From Sarcina ventriculi (GTDB lineage: Bacteria > Bacillota > Clostridia > Clostridiales > Clostridiaceae): a DNA stretch of 64,000 bases. Of this stretch, positions 29,305 through 38,559 are shown piece after piece. The stretch is taken from the NCBI RefSeq assembly GCF_900456775.1, contig NZ_UAUL01000008.1, positions 186,001 to 250,000 of the forward strand, written 5' to 3'. Within the stretch, counting starts at the first letter, position 1, and the number at the start of each line of letters is the position of its first letter. The notes beneath the pieces are model-generated. The model did not search any database. It was not told the origin of the DNA and saw nothing but the letters and a program-made list of their open reading frames with translations. A program made the position numbers and the translations under genes.

Positions 29305-30213
29305 ATGTTTGGAAAATTTTTCGATAAATTAAAAACAGGACTTAGTAAAACGAGGGATAATCTAACAGATAAAATTAACGAGGCATTAAATATTGCAATA
29401 GCAATTGATGATGATTTATATGAAGAGTTAGAGGAAATACTTATAATGTCAGATATAGGTATGGAAACTACAATAGAGATAATAGATAGATTGAAGGAAA
29501 AGATAAGAAAAGAAAAAATAAATGATGTAGCAGAGGTTAAACCAGCTTTAAAGGCAGTAATAGCTGAAATGCTTACAGAAGGAGATTATGAAGATTCTGA
29601 TGATGAAAAAAAGGTTATGCTAATTATTGGGGTAAATGGTGTTGGAAAAACGACATCTATAGGAAAACTTGCAGCTAAAAATAAAAAAGAAGGAAAAAAA
29701 GTTCTTTTAGCAGCGGCAGACACATTTAGAGCAGCAGCTATAGATCAATTAGATATATGGAGCAAAAGGGCTGGAGTCGACATAGTAAAACATCAAGAAG
29801 GATCAGATCCAGCAGCTGTTGTGTTTGATGCAGCGAGTGCAACAAAGGCAAGAAATGTTGATCTTTTAATATGTGATACGGCTGGAAGACTTCATAATAA
29901 AAAAAATCTTATGGATGAGTTGGCTAAAATAAATAGAATAATAGATAGAGAACTTGGAGATATAAAAAAGGAAACTTTACTTGTTTTAGATGGAACAACA
30001 GGACAAAATGCTGTTATTCAAGCTAAGCAATTTATGGAATCTTGCCCTATAGATGGGATAATACTAACTAAATTAGATGGTACTGCTAAGGGGGGAGTAG
30101 TTATATCTATAAAAAATACATTAAATATACCAGTTAAATATATAGGTATCGGGGAAGGAGTTGATGACCTACAAAAATTTAATGCAGAGGAGTTTGCACA
30201 AGCTATATTATAG
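29305..30213 (+). CDS. ftsY: Signal recognition particle receptor FtsY
   Basis: FtsY is the membrane-associated SRP GTPase that docks Ffh-ribosome complexes. An N domain is followed by the G domain with GVNGVGKTT near 110-118, DTFRAAAIDQL, DTAGRLHNKKNLMDEL, TKLDGTAKGG and GIGEGVDDL. At 302 residues it lacks the long acidic A domain of E. coli, as is usual in Firmicutes. It lies 13 bp after smc behind GAGGAGG, the classic smc-ftsY pair. Confidence 0.97.
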   Translation: MFGKFFDKLKTGLSKTRDNLTDKINEALNIAIAIDDDLYEELEEILIMSDIGMETTIEIIDRLKEKIRKEKINDVAEVKPALKAVIAEMLTEGDYEDSDDEKKVMLIIGVNGVGKTTSIGKLAAKNKKEGKKVLLAAADTFRAAAIDQLDIWSKRAGVDIVKHQEGSDPAAVVFDAASATKARNVDLLICDTAGRLHNKKNLMDELAKINRIIDRELGDIKKETLLVLDGTTGQNAVIQAKQFMESCPIDGIILTKLDGTAKGGVVISIKNTLNIPVKYIGIGEGVDDLQKFNAEEFAQAIL

Positions 30214-30331
30214 ATAAAATTAAAAATTTTTATTTTTAATATAATTTAAGCATTTAGATTATAGAGATAGCATTAAAGTTTTGCAGACATTTTGTGATTA
30301 TATTAAACAGTTTAGTTTATTATCATATGAG

Positions 30332-30367
30332 AAAAACACTTTCTGAAATACCAGAAAGTGTTTTTTT
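30332..30367 (+). terminator. Terminator after ftsY
   Basis: AAAAACACTTTCTG pairs with CAGAAAGTGTTTTT around AAATAC and is followed by a run of T. It is about 120 bp past ftsY and ends the smc-ftsY unit. Confidence 0.85.
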
Positions 30368-30405
30368 GTATTAAATTTTTATAATTTAAATCAGGAGATG
30401 ATAAA

Positions 30406-32393
30406 ATGAATAAAAAAGTCTTTATGGCTAATAATATTATATTTATTATTTCAGTTATATTTGTTTACATGTCCATTGTGTATTTAGGAAGAGATAATTT
30501 AATGGTAGGTATTACGGGAATATTTCTTTTAATAGCAATATTAATAAAGATTTTTCTAGAAATCCATTAAGAGCTATTTTTAAAATATCGTTTTTAACTG
30601 CGTTTATAGCATTTATGCCATATTTAGTTAATCTAAATATATACAGTGGCTTAATTATAAATTTTTTAGCAGTGTTTACAATAATATATGTCGTTGTATA
30701 TACACTTAATAAAACAATATATTTTCCCTTTTTATTTGGATATACATTACTTTTAACTACTAATGTAGGTGGGAGAGATTTATGTAAGAGAATAATAGCT
30801 CTTGTTATAATTGGAATAGTAGCAGTAATATTTCAAATAGTATTTTCTAAGATAACATTTAAAAAAAATGAGAAAAATAAAATGTTAATAGAAATAATTG
30901 AAACTTTTTTAAATAATATAAATGATTTAAAAGTAGGAAATTTTAATTTTAAAAATAAAGAAAAGTTAAAGGAACTTAGTACATATTGGAGTAGAGATAT
31001 TTTAAAGAAAAGAAATAATAGTTTTTATTTAAAGGATAATGAAAATATTAAGCTAAATTTAATAGCTGCAATAGAAAAGCTAGATAGAGTTTTAGAAGAA
31101 ATATCACAAATGTTAGAAAACAATAAAGAGTACATAAAATTTATAGAAGATTTAGGAGTCTGTTTAGAAAATTTAAAGTTATTTTTACAGACGGAAACGA
31201 GAGTGGTTAATCTTAGTTTATCAATAAAGAAACTGAATAACGATTATGAATCTATCAAAATAAAAGATATAAAAATATATGAAGCTATAGAGGCTTTAAA
31301 TATTATAGATGGTTTAACTAGTGAATTGCTTGAAATAGGAAAAAAAGATTATATAGAAATAAAATTTGGGATAAAGGAGATAAAGGAAATAAAAAACTTA
31401 CTATGGGCAGATTTTAATAGAAACTCAGTTCGATTTATATTTGCTTTTAGAACCGCTATATTAATTTCTGTATCTTATTTTGTAATTGAATATTTGCATT
31501 TAGAATTAGGGAAATGGATGATGTTTACGGTAGCTTCAGTATCACAGCCTTATAATGACACTGTATGGGGAAGGGCTAAAGGAAGAATTTTTGGAACTTT
31601 AGTTGGTGTTATTATTTATTTACCACTTTCATATATTGTTACTTCAGTTGAATATAGAATAATTATTATAGCAATAGCGGTGTATTTTATGATATCATTT
31701 AAAAAATATTCTTATAGTATGTCTATGTTAACAGTTTTATTTTTAGGAGTTGTAACAATTAATATTCCTAATATTTTTTCTTTTGCTGAAGATAGAGTAT
31801 TGTTTGTAGCGTTAGGTGTGGTTATAGTACTTTTAGGAAATAGGTTTATTTTACCTTATAGTTTAAAGAAGGAAACTATAATACTCATTGATAAATATTA
31901 TAATTGTTGTACTGAAATACTAGATAAAACACTGCTTTTATATAAAAAAAGTGGAGTGAGAGAAGAAATAAGAAATCTTATTATAATAGCAAAAGGTATT
32001 GAAAACAAAATTCTTTTAAATAATACTGATATAGATAGTGATACGATAAGAGAATTTAGAAACGAGTCAAGAAGGCTTTTAAACAATATAAACAGCGTTT
32101 TAAATAGGGTAGAATATATTGATAGAGAGTTAAAGTCAAGTGGTTATGAGCGAATGAATAATATAGCACTTATGAGAGAAGAGATGGAAAATAAATTGGA
32201 AGAAGAAAATTTATATTATATATTAGATAGATACATAAAGCCTGTGAAAAAAGTAAGTGAAAAATTAATATACATAGATGTTTATGAAATGATTATATCT
32301 AAAAATATATGTGAAAAATTAAAAAATGAGTTAATTAAAAAAAAGGAAGGTGTTAGTTCAAAAACTGTATATGTCTATAAAAAACAAGATTAA
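30406..32393 (+). pseudogene. FUSC-family inner-membrane protein, frameshifted
   Basis: ATG 30406 behind AGGAGATGA opens a frame of two membrane segments that stops at 30568-30570. The frame one base back, open from about 30498, continues to 32393 as a 592-residue membrane protein. Joined with one extra base near 30541-30560, the product would be about 662 residues. It would have an N-terminal membrane half, a soluble helical middle, and a second membrane cluster beginning near FRTAILISVSYFVIEY. LGKWMMFTVASVSQPYNDTVWGRAKGRIFGTLVG is split here as the typical FUSC/aromatic-exporter segment. Its substrate is unknown. Confidence 0.75.
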
Positions 32394-32420
32394 TATGTAA
32401 TTGTATCATCTATTAATAAA

Positions 32421-32467
32421 AAAATACTGTGTTAAGTAAAAACACTTGACACAGTATTTTGTTTTTG
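32421..32467 (+). terminator. Terminator after the FUSC gene
   Basis: AAAATACTGTGTTAAGT pairs with ACTTGACACAGTATTTT (one wobble) around AAAAC and is followed by GTTTTTG. It lies about 30 bp downstream of the FUSC stop and 32 bp before ylxM. Confidence 0.9.
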
Positions 32468-32498
32468 TTAAGATATACTTCGTAAGTAAGGTGGTTAT

Positions 32499-32834
32499 AT
32501 GGAAGATAGATTTAAAATATCAATTTTGCTAGACCACTATGGTCCTTTATTAACAGAAAAGCAGCTCGACATAATGAGTCTTTATTATAATGAGGATTTA
32601 TCTTTAGCTGAAATATCTGAGATAAATAAAACCAGTAGGCAAGCAATATATGATTTAATAAAAAGATGCTGTAAGCAATTATTAGTTTATGAGAAGAAGC
32701 TTGAACTAATGAAAAAACAAAATTACAGATTAAGAAAAAAAGATGATTTAATGCAAAAAATAAAAGAAAATCATATAAGTGAAAAACTGTTAAATTATAT
32801 AGAGATAAATATAGACGATATTATAAATGCTTAG
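32499..32834 (+). CDS. ylxM: YlxM/p13-like helix-turn-helix protein linked to SRP
   Basis: The 111-residue protein matches UPF0122/YlxM. It begins [18 protein letters not shown] and has a sigma-70 region 4-like helix-turn-helix, [19 protein letters not shown], at about residues 36-54. The streptococcal homologue binds Ffh and scRNA and modulates SRP GTPase activity. It is 11 bp before ffh, the conserved arrangement. The start is ATG 32499 behind AAGGTGG. Confidence 0.92.
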   Translation: MEDRFKISILLDHYGPLLTEKQLDIMSLYYNEDLSLAEISEINKTSRQAIYDLIKRCCKQLLVYEKKLELMKKQNYRLRKKDDLMQKIKENHISEKLLNYIEINIDDIINA

Positions 32835-32845
32835 GAGGGTTGAGA

Positions 32846-34204
32846 ATGGCTTTTGATGGTTTAGCATCTAAATTGCAAGATGCACTTAAAAAACTTAAAG
32901 GAAAAGGGAAACTTACTGAAAAAGATATAAAAGAAGCTATGAGAGAAGTTAAACTTGCTTTATTAGAAGCCGATGTTAACTATAAAGTAGTAAAACAATT
33001 TGTATCATCAGTAAGTGAAAAGTGTATAAATGAAGAAATATTAGGAAGTTTGACTCCGGGGCAACAGGTTGTAAAAGTTGTAAATGAAGAACTTACAAAG
33101 CTTATGGGGGAATCAGAAAGCAAGCTTAAGTATTCTGATAATGGGCCAACTGTGTTTATGTTGGTTGGACTTCAAGGTGCTGGTAAAACAACAATGGCTG
33201 GAAAGCTAGCGCTTCATCTTAGAAAAGGAAATAAAAAACCATTATTAGTTGCTTGTGATATATATAGACCAGCTGCAATAAAACAACTAGAGGTAGTTGG
33301 TAAACAAATAGATATTCCAGTATTTTCTTTAGGTGATAAAGTTAAAGCAGTTGATATTGCTAAAGCTGGTATAAAACATGCTAAAGAAAATGGTAATAAT
33401 ATAGTAATAATAGATACAGCAGGTAGACTTCATATAGATGAAGAACTTATGCAAGAACTACAAGATGTAAAGACAGCAACAAATCCTAATGAAATATTAT
33501 TAGTAGTAGATTCTATGACAGGACAAGATGCTGTGAATGTGGCACAAACATTTAATAATTCTCTAGATATAAGTGGTGTAATACTTACAAAATTAGATGG
33601 AGATACAAGAGGTGGTGCTGCGCTTTCAATAAGACATATCACAGAAAAACCTATAAAATTTGTTGGTGTTGGTGAAAAAATGAATGATATTGAAGTTTTT
33701 CATCCAGATAGAATGGCATCAAGAATATTAGGAATGGGAGATGTCTTATCTTTAATAGAAAAAGCTCAACAATCCATAGATGAAAAAGAAGCTTTAGAGC
33801 TTAGCGAAAAAATGATGAATCAAGAATTTAATTATGATGATTATTTAATGGCTATGGAACAAATGAGCAAACTTGGTCCTTTAAATAAGTTAATAGAAAT
33901 GATTCCAGGAGTTAATACAAAGGAATTGCAAGGTGTAGATTTTGGTGCTGGAGAGAAACAGCTAAGTAGGGTTAAGGCTATAATTCAGTCGATGACAGCA
34001 AAAGAAAGAAAAAATCCTACTTTAATTGCAAGCTCTAGTTCAAGAAAGAAAAGAGTTGCAAGAGGTTCAGGAACTACTATACAAGAAATTAATAAGCTTA
34101 TAAAAGGACATGAAATGATGAAAAAGCAAATGAAGCAAATGAAAGCTTTCACTAAAAATTCGTCAAAAAAAGGTTTCTTAGGTAAAATGCCTTTTATGAA
34201 ATAA
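32846..34204 (+). CDS. ffh: Signal recognition particle protein Ffh
   Basis: Ffh is the GTPase of SRP and binds signal peptides and 4.5S/6S RNA. It has the N domain, the G domain with GLQGAGKTT near 108-116, DIYRPAAIKQL, DTAGRLHIDEELM, TKLDGDTRGGAAL and GVGEKMNDIE, then the methionine-rich M domain from about 325 (MNQEFNYDDYLMAMEQM, HEMMKKQMKQMK). AGGAGGG sets ATG 32846 rather than TTG 32840. The 452-residue length is normal. Confidence 0.98.
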   Translation: MAFDGLASKLQDALKKLKGKGKLTEKDIKEAMREVKLALLEADVNYKVVKQFVSSVSEKCINEEILGSLTPGQQVVKVVNEELTKLMGESESKLKYSDNGPTVFMLVGLQGAGKTTMAGKLALHLRKGNKKPLLVACDIYRPAAIKQLEVVGKQIDIPVFSLGDKVKAVDIAKAGIKHAKENGNNIVIIDTAGRLHIDEELMQELQDVKTATNPNEILLVVDSMTGQDAVNVAQTFNNSLDISGVILTKLDGDTRGGAALSIRHITEKPIKFVGVGEKMNDIEVFHPDRMASRILGMGDVLSLIEKAQQSIDEKEALELSEKMMNQEFNYDDYLMAMEQMSKLGPLNKLIEMIPGVNTKELQGVDFGAGEKQLSRVKAIIQSMTAKERKNPTLIASSSSRKKRVARGSGTTIQEINKLIKGHEMMKKQMKQMKAFTKNSSKKGFLGKMPFMK

Positions 34205-34230
34205 ATTAAAATTTAAGGAGGAAAACACAA

Positions 34231-34476
34231 ATGGCAGTTAAAATAAGATTAAGAAGAATGGGAGCTAAAAAAGCACCTTTCTATAGAGTTGTTGTTGCAG
34301 ATTCAAGAAGTCCAAGAGATGGAAGATTTATAGAGGAAATAGGTTATTATAACCCAGTTGCTCAACCAGAAGCTGAAGTTAAAATAGATTCAGAAAAAGT
34401 TGAAAAATGGTTAAAAAATGGTGCTCAACCAACAGATGTTGTAAAAAGACTTTTCACTAAAGCTGGAATAAAATAA
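34231..34476 (+). CDS. rpsP: 30S ribosomal protein S16
   Basis: The 81-residue protein starts [20 protein letters not shown] and contains [21 protein letters not shown], the S16 signature (split here). It binds 16S rRNA early in 30S assembly. It lies 26 bp after ffh behind AAGGAGG, and is followed by a terminator rather than the usual khpA gene. Confidence 0.98.
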   Translation: MAVKIRLRRMGAKKAPFYRVVVADSRSPRDGRFIEEIGYYNPVAQPEAEVKIDSEKVEKWLKNGAQPTDVVKRLFTKAGIK

Positions 34477-34525
34477 TTTTCTAAAAATAGAATTTTATAA
34501 ATCAGTAAAATATAAAATATTATTG

Positions 34526-34553
34526 AAAGAGTTAGGTTATCCTAACTCTTTTC
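34526..34553 (+). terminator. Terminator between rpsP and rimM
   Basis: AAAGAGTTAGG and CCTAACTCTTT form an 11-bp stem with loop TTAT, ending in TT. It occupies the place where the KH-domain gene khpA is usually found. Confidence 0.85.
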
Positions 34554-34577
34554 TATATAAAAAAAGAGGTGAACATT

Positions 34578-35075
34578 TTGAGAGATTTTTTAAGAGTAGG
34601 ACAAATTACAAATACTCATGGTGTTAGAGGTGAAGTTAAAGTTTTACCATTAACTGATGATATGAGAAGATTTGATGATTTAGATTATGTTTATATAAAT
34701 AGAAAAGAAGTTAAAATAGAGAATGTTAAATATTTAAAAGATAAAGTTATTTTGAAGCTAGAAGGTATAGATTCTATGAATGATGCAGAGAAGCTTAAGC
34801 CAACATATCTTGAAATTAAAAGAGAACAGGCGATAACTCTTCCTAAAGATACTTATTTTATAACAGATCTTTTAGAGTGTAAAGTTTTAGATACTGATAA
34901 TTTTGAGTATGGTGTTATAAAAGAAGTTATAAAAACTCCTAATAATGATGTTTATTGGGTTAAAGGTAAAAAAGAGATTTTAGTTCCGGTTTTAAAAGAT
35001 ATAGTTTTAGACATAGATGTTGAAAATAGAAAAATTTTAATAAAACCATCAGGAGAATGGCAAGATGAAGATTAG
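34578..35075 (+). CDS. rimM: Ribosome maturation factor RimM
   Basis: RimM helps assemble the 30S head through its contact with S19. An N-terminal beta-barrel, [17 protein letters not shown], is followed by a PRC-barrel with [11 protein letters not shown] and the C-terminal [23 protein letters not shown] is well spaced for TTG 34578, while GTG 34569 lies inside that site. The 165-residue length is normal. It overlaps trmD by 11 bases, so the two are translated together. Confidence 0.95.
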   Translation: MRDFLRVGQITNTHGVRGEVKVLPLTDDMRRFDDLDYVYINRKEVKIENVKYLKDKVILKLEGIDSMNDAEKLKPTYLEIKREQAITLPKDTYFITDLLECKVLDTDNFEYGVIKEVIKTPNNDVYWVKGKKEILVPVLKDIVLDIDVENRKILIKPSGEWQDED

Positions 35076-35769
35076 TATTCTTACTTTATTTCCTAATATG
35101 TTTAATATATTTGATGAAAGTATAATAGGCAAAGCTAGAGAAAAAGATATAATAAAATTAGACGTAATAAATATTAGGGATTTCACTAAAAATAAGCATA
35201 AAAAAGTTGATGATTATCCTTATGGAGGAGGAGCTGGAATGGTAATATCTCCTCAACCAGTTGTAGACTCTATAAGATTTGCTAAAAAAGAGAATAAAGG
35301 AAAAGTTATTTTTTTAGGACCAAGAGGTGTAACTTTTAATCAAGAATTAGCAAAAAAATTATCAAAGGAAGAAAATCTTATATTTGTTTGTGGTCATTAT
35401 GAAGGAATTGATGAGAGAGCATATAAATATTTTGACATGGAGATATCTTTAGGGGATTTTGTATTAACAGGAGGAGAGATGGCATGTATTCCAGTTATAG
35501 ATAGCATATGTAGGCTTGTGCCAGGAGTCTTAGGAAAAGAAGAAAGCTTTATGGATGAGAGTTTTTATCATGGGGTATTAGAATATCCTCAGTATACAAG
35601 GCCAGAAGTTTTCGAGGGTGAAAAGGTACCATCAATTCTTTTATCTGGGCATCATGAAAATATAAGAAAATGGAGAAGGCAACAATCTCTTTTAATAACT
35701 AAAGAAAAAAGGAAAGATTTGTTTAATTCTTTAGAGTTAAGCAAGGAAGATAAAAAGTTACTAAAATAA
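35065..35769 (+). CDS. trmD: tRNA (guanine-N1-)-methyltransferase TrmD
   Basis: TrmD methylates G37 of tRNAs next to the anticodon, preventing frameshifts. Its SPOUT trefoil knot region is visible as [22 protein letters not shown] and [13 protein letters not shown]. The N-terminus [12 protein letters not shown] and [11 protein letters not shown] are also typical. The 234-residue length is normal. It is part of rimM-trmD-rplS, though rplS also has its own promoter and leader. Confidence 0.98.
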   Translation: MKISILTLFPNMFNIFDESIIGKAREKDIIKLDVINIRDFTKNKHKKVDDYPYGGGAGMVISPQPVVDSIRFAKKENKGKVIFLGPRGVTFNQELAKKLSKEENLIFVCGHYEGIDERAYKYFDMEISLGDFVLTGGEMACIPVIDSICRLVPGVLGKEESFMDESFYHGVLEYPQYTRPEVFEGEKVPSILLSGHHENIRKWRRQQSLLITKEKRKDLFNSLELSKEDKKLLK

Positions 35770-35778
35770 AGAAAAGTA

Positions 35779-35807
35779 TTGAATAGCTATTTAAGTTATG
35801 ATAGAAT
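35779..35807 (+). promoter_or_regulatory. Promoter of rplS
   Basis: TTGAAT at 35779-35784 and TAGAAT at 35802-35807 have a 17-base spacer, just after the trmD stop. Confidence 0.65.
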
Positions 35808-35889
35808 AAGCTTTGTGTTAGTACGGGCGTTCCTCTGACATATAATTTTGTTTAAGAACGTCAAATACATAATTTAGGAGGGACTACAC
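35808..35889 (+). ncRNA. Putative structured rplS (L19) leader
   Basis: Between promoter and rplS lies a short leader in which GGCGTTC (near 35825) can pair with GAACGTC (near 35858) around CTCTGACATATAATTTTG. L19 leaders of this type are known autoregulatory elements in low-GC Firmicutes. Identity with that family is inferred from position, size and the paired GGCGUUC/GAACGUC segments only. Confidence 0.55.
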
Positions 35890-36240
35890 ATGAACGAATT
35901 AATAAGATCAATTGAAAATGAACAAATAAGAGAAGATTTAGTTAAATTCAGCGTTGGAGATACTATAAAAGTACACGTTAGAATTAAAGAAGGTAACAGA
36001 GAAAGAATTCAAGTATTTGAAGGAACTGTTATAAAGAAACAAAACGGTGGATTAAGAGAAACTTTCACAGTAAGAAGAGTTGCTTATGGAACTGGTGTTG
36101 AAAGAACTTTCCCAATGAATGCTCCAATTATAGAAAAAATTGAAGTTGTAAGATTAGGTAAAGTTAGAAGAGCTAAATTATACTACTTAAGAGATAGAGT
36201 AGGTAAAGCTGCTAAAGTTAAAGAATTAAAAACTAGATAA
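35890..36240 (+). CDS. rplS: 50S ribosomal protein L19
   Basis: The 116-residue protein sits at the 30S-50S interface. [48 protein letters not shown] and the C-terminal [20 protein letters not shown] (20 residues) are L19 features. A full TTTAGGAGGGA site precedes the ATG. It has its own promoter, leader and terminator. Confidence 0.98.
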   Translation: MNELIRSIENEQIREDLVKFSVGDTIKVHVRIKEGNRERIQVFEGTVIKKQNGGLRETFTVRRVAYGTGVERTFPMNAPIIEKIEVVRLGKVRRAKLYYLRDRVGKAAKVKELKTR

Positions 36241-36265
36241 TTCTAGACAATTTTAGTATAGAATT

Positions 36266-36294
36266 AATGGGACTTATAAAAGTCCCATTTTTTT
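36266..36294 (+). terminator. Terminator after rplS
   Basis: AATGGGACTT pairs with AAGTCCCATT around ATA, followed by TTTTTT. Confidence 0.9.
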
Positions 36295-36333
36295 GTATTT
36301 AGATATATAAATAAATGAAAGGATGATACATAT

Positions 36334-37176
36334 ATGGCTATAAATTGGTTTCCGGGGCATATGGTGAAGACTAAAAGAGAAATAAAAGAAAATTTAAAGC
36401 TTGTTGATGCTGTTATCGAAATAAGAGATGCTAGAATACCTAATTCATCAAAAAACCCAGATATAGATCAATTATGTAAAGGAAAACCTAGAATAATACT
36501 TTTAAATAAATGTGATTTAGCAAATGAAAAAATAACAAAGGAATGGAAGAAAAGTTTAGAAAATAATGAAATTGTAGTTTTAGAAGTAAATGCTTTAAAA
36601 AATGATGGACTTAAAAATATAAAACCTGCTCTTTTAAAGCTTCTTAAAGAAAAACATGATAGATTAAAGGCTAAAGGGCTTGTAAAAATAACTACAAGGG
36701 TTATGGTAGTTGGAATTCCTAATGTTGGTAAATCGACATTTATAAATAAAATGGCTAGAAATAATATTGCAAAAACTGGTGATAGACCAGGAGTTACAAA
36801 ATCTAAACAATGGATAAAAACATCTATTGGAATAGAGCTTTTAGATACCCCAGGAGTTTTATGGCCAAAGTTTGAGGATGAACAAGTAGGTCTAAATTTA
36901 GCTTTTACTGGAGCTATAAAAGATGAAATAATGGATATAGAAGAACTTGCATTTAATTTAGTTAAAAAACTTGAAGTTGATTTTAAAGATGAATTAATGA
37001 CAAGATATAAATTAGAACATTTAAGTGAAGAAACTATTGAGAATTTAGATAATATAGCAAGAAAAAGAGGATGTTTAATCTCCGGAGGTAATATAGATTA
37101 CAATAGAATTGCTGTTATATTATTAGATGAGTTTAGGGGTGGAAAAATAGGAAGAATATCTTTAGAGAGACCTTAA
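36334..37176 (+). CDS. rbgA: Ribosome biogenesis GTPase RbgA (YlqF)
   Basis: RbgA is needed for late 50S assembly, including L16 incorporation. It starts INWFPGHMVKTKREI, the RbgA hallmark. It has permuted GTPase motifs, with LNKCDL (G4) near 62 before the P-loop GIPNVGKST near 127 and DTPGVLWPK. The 280-residue length is normal. It is followed after 22 bp by rnhB, as in Bacillus. Confidence 0.96.
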   Translation: MAINWFPGHMVKTKREIKENLKLVDAVIEIRDARIPNSSKNPDIDQLCKGKPRIILLNKCDLANEKITKEWKKSLENNEIVVLEVNALKNDGLKNIKPALLKLLKEKHDRLKAKGLVKITTRVMVVGIPNVGKSTFINKMARNNIAKTGDRPGVTKSKQWIKTSIGIELLDTPGVLWPKFEDEQVGLNLAFTGAIKDEIMDIEELAFNLVKKLEVDFKDELMTRYKLEHLSEETIENLDNIARKRGCLISGGNIDYNRIAVILLDEFRGGKIGRISLERP

Positions 37177-37198
37177 AATTTGAGGAGGTATTCTAAAT

Positions 37199-38023
37199 AT
37201 GGAAAATTTATTAAAAATAAAACAAGATTTAACCCAATATTCTTTTAAAGTGATTAAAGAAAGTGTTGATGGAGTAAAGATTAATAAAGATTCAATTAAA
37301 ACATTAAAACTTATGGAAAAGATTCTTTTAAATGATTCTAGAAAAAATGTTATAGGTCTTGGCAGTAAGCTAGGTAAAAGCATAGAGAAATATATAAAAG
37401 AACAAAAAAGAGTAGAATCTATGTATAAATTTGATAAAGCTTTCTTAGAAAAAGGATTTATAGCTGGTGTTGATGAGGTAGGAAGAGGGCCGCTTGCGGG
37501 CCCAATAGTTGCCTGTGCTGTTATATTAGATTTAAATGATTTGGATGATATTATATTAGATATAAATGATTCAAAACTTTTATCAAGGCAGAAGAGGGAA
37601 GAATTAGATAAAATAATCAGAAAAAAAGCTATAAGTTTTTGTATAGCTGAAATAAATAATAAAATTATAGATGAAAAGGGTATAGGTTATGCTAATAACA
37701 AAATTTTTATTGATGCGTGCAATGGTCTTAGTAAAAAGCCAGATTTAGTTTTATCCGATGGCTATTTAATAAAAAATTTTAATATAGATAATAAACATAT
37801 TATAAAGGGTGATAGAAAAAGCGCATCTATTGCCTGTGCATCTATTTTAGCTAAAGTTTATAGAGATAATATAATGAGAAATTATCATAAAAAATATCCT
37901 AATTATGATTTTGAGAATAATGTAGGGTATGGAACTAAAAATCATTTAGATGGTATAAAAAATCATGGAATTACACCAATTCATAGAAAAAGCTTTTTAA
38001 AAAACATAATAAACAATTTATAA
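37199..38023 (+). CDS. rnhB: Ribonuclease HII
   Basis: RNase HII removes ribonucleotides from DNA and RNA primers. After an N-terminal extension of about 75 residues, as in Bacillus, comes the core with AGVDEVGRGPLAGPIVACAV (D and E of the catalytic set), NDSKLLSRQKREEL, LSDGYLI and KGDRKSASIACASILAKV. The 274-residue length is normal for Firmicutes. GAGGAGG lies before the ATG. Confidence 0.96.
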   Translation: MENLLKIKQDLTQYSFKVIKESVDGVKINKDSIKTLKLMEKILLNDSRKNVIGLGSKLGKSIEKYIKEQKRVESMYKFDKAFLEKGFIAGVDEVGRGPLAGPIVACAVILDLNDLDDIILDINDSKLLSRQKREELDKIIRKKAISFCIAEINNKIIDEKGIGYANNKIFIDACNGLSKKPDLVLSDGYLIKNFNIDNKHIIKGDRKSASIACASILAKVYRDNIMRNYHKKYPNYDFENNVGYGTKNHLDGIKNHGITPIHRKSFLKNIINNL

Positions 38024-38040
38024 TATTTAAGAAAATTTAC

Positions 38041-38077
38041 ATAGCTAATCATATAAGTTTATGATTAGCTATTTTTA
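38041..38077. terminator. Bidirectional terminator between rnhB and yraN
   Basis: ATAGCTAATCAT and ATGATTAGCTAT form a 12-bp stem with T-runs usable in both directions between two convergent genes. Confidence 0.75.
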
Positions 38078-38081
38078 TAAA

Positions 38082-38453
38082 TTAATATAATCTAAAAGCA
38101 TCTTTTATATGATTTAAGTCATAATTAGTATTATTTAAATCAAAAATTATTTCAATGACATCAAATTGAATATTATGGTTATATAAATTATTTTTGAATA
38201 TATAATACTTAGCAGAATTTATTATCTTTAGTTGTTTCAAATATGTTATAGATTCTATTGGTTTGCCAAAAGATGTGAAAAATCTAGATTTAACTTCTAT
38301 AAATGAAATAGTAGAATTTTTAATTGCAATAATATCTATTTCACCACTTTTACATCTAAAGTTTCTATTTAAAATTTTGTAATCGTGTTTTTTTAAATAT
38401 TTTATAGATAAGTTCTCTCCTAAATCTCCAATATCTTTATTTAACTTTTTCAA
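38082..38453 (-). CDS. yraN: YraN family nuclease-like protein (UPF0102)
   Basis: The 123-residue protein has the restriction-endonuclease-like core of YraN. It begins DIGDLGENLSIKYLKK and carries GEIDIIAI and FIEVKSR, the D..ExK pattern near residues 45-60. GGAGGT just upstream of TTG 38453 fixes the start. The frame stays open 128 codons further upstream, but that part overlaps comM antisense and is rejected. Its biological role is unsettled. It lies beside rnhB, comM and dprA, as in many Firmicutes. Confidence 0.88.
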   Translation of the reverse strand: MKKLNKDIGDLGENLSIKYLKKHDYKILNRNFRCKSGEIDIIAIKNSTISFIEVKSRFFTSFGKPIESITYLKQLKIINSAKYYIFKNNLYNHNIQFDVIEIIFDLNNTNYDLNHIKDAFRLY

Positions 38454-38559
38454 TTGAGTACCTCCATAACAAATATTTTTAACATTAAATTTAAATTTTA
38501 GACAATTGTTGATTAAATTAATTTTTAATGGAAATGAATATTTAAAAGGAGGTGTTATT

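Noticed and set aside
30406-30570. A separate small membrane protein before the FUSC gene
   Set aside because: Its frame continues naturally into the FUSC N-terminus one base back, so a frameshift explains it better.
32447-32480. TTGACA followed by TATACT as a ylxM promoter
   Set aside because: The spacing is about 22 bases and TTGACA lies within the terminator stem.
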